Below are positions 8,782-12,389 of a stretch of 12,389 nucleotides of DNA, piece by piece (within the stretch, counting starts at the first letter, position 1; each line of letters opens with the position of its first letter). This DNA comes from Candidatus Dadabacteria bacterium (lineage in GTDB: Bacteria; Desulfobacterota_D; UBA1144; Nemesobacterales; UBA2774), in contig JAGVLR010000057.1 of the NCBI GenBank assembly GCA_020054175.1, positions 1 through 12,389 of the forward strand, given 5' to 3'. The translations under genes and the position numbers were made by a program. Under the pieces are notes generated by a model that was given only the letters and a program-made list of their open reading frames with translations, had not been told where the DNA came from and ran no database searches.

Positions 8782-8813
8782 ATAATCTATCCGAGAATGG
8801 ATGCATAGATTAT
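8782..8813 (-). repeat. Perfect 9-bp inverted repeat in the rplL-rpoB spacer
   Basis: ATAATCTAT (8782-8790) and ATAGATTAT (8805-8813) are exact reverse complements separated by 14 bases, forming an AT-rich hairpin in the transcript. On the minus strand the stem is followed by CGGTTTTG, a short T-run after a 3-base gap. That could give weak attenuation but is not a convincing terminator. It may be a protein-binding or processing site. Confidence 0.45.
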
Positions 8814-8837
8814 TAGTAGATGTAAGGTCGGAAATTA

Positions 8838-8894
8838 GGTATATATAAATATCAGTCAGCCGTTTTGACAATATAACTGATAGTATAGTATACC
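8838..8894 (-). repeat. Long imperfect inverted repeat just after rplL
   Basis: Two 18-base arms at 8838-8855 and 8877-8894 pair as two 6-bp helices (GGTATA/TATACC outside, TATCAG/CTGATA inside). A largely unpaired 6x6 internal loop separates the helices, and the terminal loop is 21 bases. It begins about 17 bases after the rplL stop. In E. coli the rplL-rpoB spacer holds an attenuator and an RNase III processing site, and this element sits in the equivalent place. The functional link is inference. Confidence 0.45.
8842..8871 (-). promoter_or_regulatory. Candidate internal promoter for rpoBC
   Basis: On the minus strand, TTGTCA (8871-8866, five of six matches to the sigma70 -35 box) is followed after 18 bases by TATATA (8847-8842), a fair -10 box. 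Transcription would start near 8835 and leave an untranslated leader of roughly 180 bases. It lies inside the imperfect inverted repeat, so AT-richness could produce it by chance. E. coli also has a weak promoter in this spacer. Confidence 0.35.
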
Positions 8895-8911
8895 GGCTTT
8901 CCGGAAAAAAC

Positions 8912-9304
8912 CTAATTGACTTCTACTTCGGCGCCGGACTCTTCGAGCTTCTTCTTTACGTTTTCGGCTTCCTGCTTGTCTACACCTTCTTTTACCGGCT
9001 TGGGGGCGCCTTCTACGAGCTCCTTGGCTTCCTTGAGACCGAGCGAGGTTACTTCCCTTACGGCCTTAATAACCTGGATCTTGTTTGCTCCCGCCGCCTT
9101 GAGGATAACGTTGAACTCGGTCTTTTCGACCTGCTCTGCCGCCGCCTCTCCGCCTGCCGCGCCTGGAGCCGCTGCAAACGCTATCTGGGGAGCCGCAGCC
9201 TTAACGTCGAACTTTACTTCGATTTCCTTTATCAACTCCGAAATTTCGAGCATGCTAGCCTTGCCGAGATATTCGATGACGTCACTTCTCGTAATGTCAG
9301 CCAT
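8912..9304 (-). CDS. rplL: 50S ribosomal protein L7/L12
   Basis: The flexible stalk protein of the large subunit, present in multiple copies and recruiting EF-Tu, EF-G and other GTPase factors. At 130 aa it is close to the family norm (about 120-130). The N-terminal dimerisation helices (about residues 1-35) are followed by an Ala/Gly-rich hinge (about 36-58). The globular C-terminal domain (59-130) has the conserved factor-binding helix segment IKAVREVTSLGLKEAKELVE. The ATG at 9304 has AAGGAGG upstream with a spacing of 10. The stop is TAG. It lies 56 bases after rplJ, whose product L10 anchors the L7/L12 dimers. The strong Shine-Dalgarno fits the need for several L7/L12 copies per L10. Confidence 0.99.
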   Translation of the reverse strand: MADITRSDVIEYLGKASMLEISELIKEIEVKFDVKAAAPQIAFAAAPGAAGGEAAAEQVEKTEFNVILKAAGANKIQVIKAVREVTSLGLKEAKELVEGAPKPVKEGVDKQEAENVKKKLEESGAEVEVN

Positions 9305-9360
9305 TGTCTAAAAACCTCCTTAGAATATATAAAAATTATGACTTGAACTGCCTGAAACGT

Positions 9361-9891
9361 TTAATTCTCTTCTTTTTCTTTCTTTTCCTTGACTGCATCC
9401 AGTGCGTAAAGCACCTTGGTCTGCATCTGGGTAATCGTACCCAGGAGGTTCGACATCGGCGCCGCCAATAGACCTACAAACTGGGCTATCAGCTCCTTTC
9501 TCGAAGGCAGCTTGGAGATATCCGTAATACCGCTCTCGCCGACCACCGTTCCCTCGACTATACCGCCCTTGAGCCTTAAGCTGGGAAGCTTTTTCGCGGA
9601 ATCGACGAAGACCTTGGCTGCGGCTGAAGCATCGCTTTCGCATATGGCGACGGCCGTCGGGCCATCGAACAATTCTTCAATGCGCTCGATTTCGGTATCC
9701 TTCGCGGCTATCCGCAAAAGGGTGTTCTTCACTATCTTAAGGTCTGTCCCGGCCTGCTTCAGGCTCTTGCGAAGCCCTTCAAGCTCTTTTACTGTTAGGC
9801 CCTTGTACTCGACGACCATAACCGAAGGATTGGCCTTGAAGACAGCGCTGTATTTTTCTACCAGCTCATTTTTTGCAGCTTTACTCAGCAT
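9361..9891 (-). CDS. rplJ: 50S ribosomal protein L10
   Basis: The stalk base protein that binds 23S rRNA through its N-terminal domain and L7/L12 dimers through its C-terminal helix. At 176 aa it is of normal length. The conserved N-terminal segments VVEYKGLTVKELEGLRK and LKIVKNTLLRIA are present at about residues 26-62. The C-terminal helix (QTKVLYALDAVKEKKE) ends in a charged tail. The ATG at 9891 is preceded by AAGGAG with 7 bases of spacing. The rplA-rplJ spacer is only 75 bases. In E. coli the L10-L7/L12 complex represses this pair by binding the rplJ leader; a comparable site here is not evident by eye. Confidence 0.99.
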   Translation of the reverse strand: MLSKAAKNELVEKYSAVFKANPSVMVVEYKGLTVKELEGLRKSLKQAGTDLKIVKNTLLRIAAKDTEIERIEELFDGPTAVAICESDASAAAKVFVDSAKKLPSLRLKGGIVEGTVVGESGITDISKLPSRKELIAQFVGLLAAPMSNLLGTITQMQTKVLYALDAVKEKKEKEEN

Positions 9892-9911
9892 TGAAGTACT
9901 CCTTAATCACT

Positions 9912-9939
9912 CACGATTTCCCGAACCATCCACGATTTC
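9912..9939 (-). repeat. Direct repeat of 9 bases in the rplJ leader
   Basis: GAAATCGTG on the minus strand occurs twice, at 9931-9939 and 9912-9920, with a 19-base period. It falls in the spacer just before the rplJ ribosome binding site. Its location would suit the L10 autoregulatory leader, but no fold was demonstrated and the repeat may be incidental. Confidence 0.4.
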
Positions 9940-9966
9940 GACAAGGGCGCCCGGTATCCTGCGCCA

Positions 9967-10692
9967 TTACGCCGCGGCGCGGGATCCTTTCAGCTCGTCG
10001 CGCACGTTAACGAAATCTATCTTGATCCCCGGCCCCATGGTGTTGGCAACAGTAATCCTTCTCACGAACGTACCCTTAGAGGTCGCCGGCTTCATCTTAA
10101 CCAGCGAATCCATGAACACTAGGAAGTTGTCCTTGAGCTTCTCGGCGCCGAATGAAACCTTTCCGATAGGCGCGTGAACCACGCCGCCCTTGTCATTCTT
10201 AACTTCTATACGGCCGGCCTTGGCCTCCTTGACAGCCTGTGCCACGTCGGACGTCACCGTTCCGACCTTCGGGCTCGGCATGAGACCCCTCGGCCCCAAT
10301 ACCTTACCGAGCTTCGCGACGATGTTCATCACATCCGGCGTCGCTATCGAAACGTCGAATTCGAGCCAGCCCTGGCTCGATATCTTCTCTATAAGGTCGT
10401 CGAGACCTACGTGATCCGCACCGGCGTCCTTCGCTTCCTTCTGCTTCTCGTCCTTGGCGAACACAACGACCCTTATGTCCTTTCCGATACCGTGCGGGAG
10501 CACCATACCCGCCCTTATCTGCTGGTTAGCCTGCCTGGGGTCGATTCCGAGCTTGACCGCGACTTCGACGGTCTCGTCGAACTTTGCGGTTTTCGTCTCT
10601 TCCAGGAGCTTCATAGCCTGGTTGAGGTCGTAGTTAACCTTCGGGTCGACCGCTTTCTTCACTTCGTCGTATTTTTTACCGTGCTTTGCCAT
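9967..10692 (-). CDS. rplA: 50S ribosomal protein L1
   Basis: The mobile L1-stalk protein that contacts E-site tRNA and, in many bacteria, represses translation of its own mRNA. It has 241 aa (E. coli 234). The L1 signature IATPDVMNIVAKLGKVLGPR runs from about residue 116 to 135, followed by GLMPSPKVGTV. The RNA-contacting TMGPG segment is near the C-terminus, which ends in a short Ser-Arg-Ala-rich tail. The ATG at 10692 has GAGGAG upstream with about 9 bases of spacing. It lies 113 bases after rplK, a longer gap than between most genes here, with predicted hairpins. Confidence 0.99.
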   Translation of the reverse strand: MAKHGKKYDEVKKAVDPKVNYDLNQAMKLLEETKTAKFDETVEVAVKLGIDPRQANQQIRAGMVLPHGIGKDIRVVVFAKDEKQKEAKDAGADHVGLDDLIEKISSQGWLEFDVSIATPDVMNIVAKLGKVLGPRGLMPSPKVGTVTSDVAQAVKEAKAGRIEVKNDKGGVVHAPIGKVSFGAEKLKDNFLVFMDSLVKMKPATSKGTFVRRITVANTMGPGIKIDFVNVRDELKGSRAAA

Positions 10693-10735
10693 TTACTTTA
10701 TCTCCTCGAAATACCCTTGACCCCTTTGCTACGCT

Positions 10736-10756
10736 GGCCGCCTTACAACCGCGGCC
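10736..10756 (-). other. GC hairpin in the rplK-rplA spacer (proximal to rplA)
   Basis: GGCCGC (10756-10751 on the minus strand) pairs perfectly with GCGGCC (10741-10736) around a 9-base loop. It lies about 45 bases upstream of the rplA ATG, close enough to influence translation initiation. No T-run follows, so it is not a terminator. Confidence 0.5.
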
Positions 10757-10762
10757 CTTACA

Positions 10763-10801
10763 GGACTCCGCGATTCCACGTTTTTCCGCCGCGGGCCGTC
10801 C
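10763..10801 (-). other. Two-helix hairpin with asymmetric internal loop in the rplK-rplA spacer
   Basis: On the minus strand, GGAC (10801-10798) pairs with GTCC (10766-10763) and CCGCG (10794-10790) with CGCGG (10772-10768). A GGC versus A internal loop separates the helices. Two short GC helices around an asymmetric loop recall the general shape of ribosomal-protein target sites, but I cannot identify the specific L1-binding residues. Confidence 0.4.
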
Positions 10802-10805
10802 AGGT

Positions 10806-11222
10806 TCAGACGACTTCTATCCCCATGCTCCTCGCGGCGCCGGAAACGATCTTCACGGCCGCATCGATGTTATCGGTGTTAAGGTCAGGCATCTTCGTTT
10901 TCGCGATTTCCTCTACCTGCGCCTTGGTTATCTTGCCAACCTTTTTCTTGGGCGCCTCGCCGGAACCCTTTTCGACCTTGGCCGCCTTCTTCAGAAGGTA
11001 CGATACCGGCGGCGACTTTACTTCGAACGAAAAGGACTTGTCGGCGTAAACCGTGACGACGACCGGGAGTATGCCCTCCATCTTCTGCGTCCTGGCGTTA
11101 AAGGTTTTGCAGAACTCCATGATATTGACGCCCCTCTGACCGAGTGCCGGTCCTACAGGGGGCGACGGGTTTGCCTTTCCGGCCTCTACCAGGAGCTTTA
11201 TGTATCCGTCTATCTTTTTCAT
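10806..11222 (-). CDS. rplK: 50S ribosomal protein L11
   Basis: Binds the GTPase-associated region of 23S rRNA near the stalk base. It is 138 aa, slightly short of the E. coli 142. The N-terminal domain has NPSPPVGPALGQRGVNIMEF at about residues 18-37, including the prolines involved in thiostrepton action. The rRNA-binding C-terminal domain (about 72-138) has KKKVGKITKAQVEEIAKTK and ends in ARSMGIEVV. The ATG at 11222 lies one base after the nusG TAA. Its Shine-Dalgarno (GGTGGAG) is inside the last nusG codons, so translation is probably coupled to nusG. Confidence 0.99.
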   Translation of the reverse strand: MKKIDGYIKLLVEAGKANPSPPVGPALGQRGVNIMEFCKTFNARTQKMEGILPVVVTVYADKSFSFEVKSPPVSYLLKKAAKVEKGSGEAPKKKVGKITKAQVEEIAKTKMPDLNTDNIDAAVKIVSGAARSMGIEVV

Positions 11223-11223
11223 T

Positions 11224-11781
11224 TTAGATCTTCTCCACCTGATTAAAATCCAATTCTATAGGCGTCGTTCTTCCGAAAATAGTTACAAGAACCTGAACCT
11301 TCGCCTTGTCCGGCCTGACCTCTTCTATAACACCCGAGAAGTTCGCGAAAGGCCCTTCGACCACCTTGACGGTCTCGCCCCTGTCGAAAGACACTTTCGG
11401 CTTCGGCTTGAGCGTTCCTTCCTCGATCTGCTGCTTTATCTTCAGCACTTCCTGTTCTTGTATGTCGGGCACGGAATCGGGGTCGATCCTTCCGTCCTTC
11501 ACCTTCCCGCCGACAAAACCAATCACTTTCGGTATGTTGCGCACGAAGTGCCAGCTTCTGTCGCTGAGCTCCATTTTTATCAGTATGTATCCCGGAAAGA
11601 ATTTCCTGACCGAGGTCTTTTTTTTGCCGCCTTTAACCGGCTCCACGATCGTCTCCGTCGGGACCAGGACTTCGAAAATCTCGTCGTCGAGCCCCTCCAG
11701 TTTAGACCTTTCCTCTATGTAGGACTTAACCCTGTCCTCAAAGCCGGTATTGGTATGAACTACGTACCATCTTTTAGGCAT
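11224..11781 (-). CDS. nusG: Transcription termination/antitermination factor NusG
   Basis: An RNA polymerase-associated elongation factor that also links to Rho and to ribosomal protein S10. It has 185 aa, close to E. coli NusG (181). The NGN domain occupies about residues 1-112, with the typical start KRWYVVHTNTGFEDRV and the FFPGYILIKM strand. The KOW domain (about 131-185) contains FDRGETVKVVEGPFANFSG and ends in LDFNQVEKI. The ATG at 11781 has AGGGA about 6 bases upstream. It follows secE by 26 bases in the near-universal secE-nusG pairing. Confidence 0.99.
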   Translation of the reverse strand: MPKRWYVVHTNTGFEDRVKSYIEERSKLEGLDDEIFEVLVPTETIVEPVKGGKKKTSVRKFFPGYILIKMELSDRSWHFVRNIPKVIGFVGGKVKDGRIDPDSVPDIQEQEVLKIKQQIEEGTLKPKPKVSFDRGETVKVVEGPFANFSGVIEEVRPDKAKVQVLVTIFGRTTPIELDFNQVEKI

Positions 11782-11807
11782 AAAAAATCCCTGTCTCCCT
11801 CTCCGTC

Positions 11808-12011
11808 TTAACTGAGCAGCAGCCTAACAGCAACCGAGAAAAGATAATCGACGAGTCCGAGAAACGCGGCGAAGATGCCCGAAATAGCCAAGACCGCCAG
11901 AGTCGACTTAACGGCCTCCTGTCTCGAGGGCCACGTTATGCGCTTAGCCTCGTTTTCTATGTCGCCTGCGAAATGTCCGATGCTCGAGGTTATGTTTTTT
12001 ATCTTATCCAT
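11808..12011 (-). CDS. secE: Preprotein translocase subunit SecE
   Basis: An essential small inner-membrane subunit that clamps SecY in the SecYEG channel. It has 67 aa, with an amphipathic segment containing the conserved KRITWPSRQEA (about residues 23-33) and then one hydrophobic membrane segment at about 37-65. This is the minimal single-span form; E. coli SecE has three spans and 127 aa. The ATG at 12011 is preceded by AGGA with 7 bases of spacing, which lies within 7 bases of the 3' end of tRNA-Trp. The secE leader therefore begins essentially where the tRNA ends. Confidence 0.97.
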   Translation of the reverse strand: MDKIKNITSSIGHFAGDIENEAKRITWPSRQEAVKSTLAVLAISGIFAAFLGLVDYLFSVAVRLLLS

Positions 12012-12025
12012 TCGGGTTTCCTGTG

Positions 12026-12099
12026 CAGGGCAGGAGGGAATCGAACCCCCAACCGCTGGATTTGGAGTCCAGTGCTCTCCCTAATTGAGCTACTGCCCT
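12026..12099 (-). tRNA. tRNA-Trp (anticodon CCA)
   Basis: A 74-base cloverleaf. The acceptor stem is AGGGCAG/CTGCCCT and the D stem GCTC/GAGC. The anticodon stem CTGGA/TCCAG holds the loop CTCCAAA with anticodon CCA, the variable loop is CGGTT, and the T arm has loop TTCGATT. The discriminator base is G, as expected for bacterial tRNA-Trp. The next bases are CAC, so the 3' CCA is not encoded and must be added enzymatically. It lies between rpmG (21 bases) and secE (14 bases), so it must be cut from a polycistronic transcript. Confidence 0.97.
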
Positions 12100-12120
12100 A
12101 TTCACAATTTTTACGAATCT

Positions 12121-12279
12121 CTATTTCGTTTCCTTATGAGTATTGTGCCTCTTGCACCACTTGCAATACTTCTTAAGCTCGATCTTTTCCCTGTGAACCT
12201 GTTTGTTCTTGGTTGTCGAATAATTTCTTCTCTTGCATTCACTGCACGCAAGAGCTATCACGATTACATTATCGCCCAT
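12121..12279 (-). CDS. rpmG: 50S ribosomal protein L33
   Basis: A small large-subunit protein of 52 aa. It has the family core LACSECKRRNYSTTKNK at about residues 10-26 and a C-terminal KKYCKWCKRHNTHKETK. Cys12/Cys15 and Cys39/Cys42 form the two CxxC pairs of the zinc-binding (C+) type of L33. The start is the ATG at 12279, 11 bases after the tuf stop. The ribosome binding site is weak (GTGAG about 5 bases upstream; GGAG is 14 bases away, overlapping the tuf stop). The stop is TAG. The rpmG position between tuf and tRNA-Trp is a common bacterial arrangement. Confidence 0.97.
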   Translation of the reverse strand: MGDNVIVIALACSECKRRNYSTTKNKQVHREKIELKKYCKWCKRHNTHKETK

Positions 12280-12290
12280 TGTATCTCACG

Positions 12291-12389
12291 TCACTCCACG
12301 ATTTTGGTAACAACGCCGGCGCCTACCGTTCTGCCGCCTTCCCTGATTGCGAAACGCAGCTGCTCTTCAAGCGCTACAGGCGCTATAAG
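12291..12389 (-). CDS. tuf: Elongation factor Tu, C-terminal end (gene continues beyond the window)
   Basis: The last 32 codons and TGA stop of EF-Tu, the GTPase that delivers aminoacyl-tRNA to the ribosome. The residues LRFAIREGGRTVGAGVVTKI are the highly conserved end of domain 3. The 5' part, including the GTPase domain, is outside the window, as is any operon promoter upstream of tuf. The protein ends in IVE rather than the VLG or VLS common in E. coli-like EF-Tu, a minor difference. Confidence 0.97.
   Translation of the reverse strand, partial: LIAPVALEEQLRFAIREGGRTVGAGVVTKIVE

Noticed and set aside
8884..8894. Overlapping TATACT hexamers just after rplL as a promoter -10
   Set aside because: No acceptable -35 box at 16-18 bases upstream; the T-run there does not qualify.
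8891..8910. CCGG-AAAG-CCGG hairpin next to a T-run after rplL as a terminator
   Set aside because: On the coding strand the T-run precedes the hairpin instead of following it, and the stem is only 4 bp.
9320..9643. 107-codon minus-strand frame overlapping rplJ
   Set aside because: A frame-shifted reading of rplJ with Arg/Lys-rich unfamiliar sequence; rplJ itself is complete.
10174..11049. 291-codon plus-strand frame spanning rplA, the spacer and rplK
   Set aside because: Antisense to two conserved genes, no ribosome binding site noted and no recognisable domain; its length follows from the codon use of the sense genes.

Overview
The window is a core housekeeping locus of a bacterium. Every recognised gene is on the minus strand, so transcription runs from high to low coordinates. 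In transcription order: 3' end of tuf (EF-Tu), rpmG (L33), tRNA-Trp(CCA), secE, nusG, rplK (L11), rplA (L1), rplJ (L10), rplL (L7/L12), rpoB (beta), rpoC (beta'), a probable rho-independent terminator, and the 5' end of valS (valyl-tRNA synthetase). This is the classic tuf-secE-nusG-rplKAJL-rpoBC cluster. I see no mobile element, CRISPR array, integrase, phage gene or toxin-antitoxin pair.

The organism looks Gram-negative and proteobacterial or related. RpoB (1371 aa) and RpoC (1360 aa) are close in layout to the E. coli subunits and carry both beta lineage insertions (betai4-like and betai9-like). They also carry the large beta' trigger-loop insertion (SI3-like). SecE is the short single-membrane-segment form, not the three-segment gammaproteobacterial form. 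Together with the start-codon use and the valS neighbour, I lean towards a Desulfobacterota-like or neighbouring candidate lineage. Sequence reading alone does not fix the phylum.

Layout: positions 12291-12389 hold the tuf tail, 12121-12279 rpmG and 12026-12099 tRNA-Trp. secE (11808-12011) has its ribosome binding site right at the tRNA 3' end. nusG (11224-11781) is followed one base later by rplK (10806-11222). rplA (9967-10692), rplJ (9361-9891) and rplL (8912-9304) follow, with spacers of 113, 75 and 56 bases before rplA, rplJ and rplL. A 255-base spacer then leads into rpoB (4541-8656, TTG start) and, after 24 bases, rpoC (434-4516, GTG start). The terminator lies at 370-414, and valS starts at 345 and runs out of the window.

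The genes supply translation (EF-Tu, L33, L11, L1, L10, L7/L12, tRNA-Trp, ValRS), transcription (beta, beta', NusG) and protein export (SecE). Grouping them lets one transcript set polymerase, stalk and elongation-factor levels together. The proteins are ordinary. What deserves a second look is in the non-coding spacers: the rplL-rpoB spacer (inverted repeats, a promoter-like site and a short leader ORF abutting the TTG start), the structured rplK-rplA spacer, and the tRNA-secE junction. I found no evidence for an undescribed multi-gene system here.
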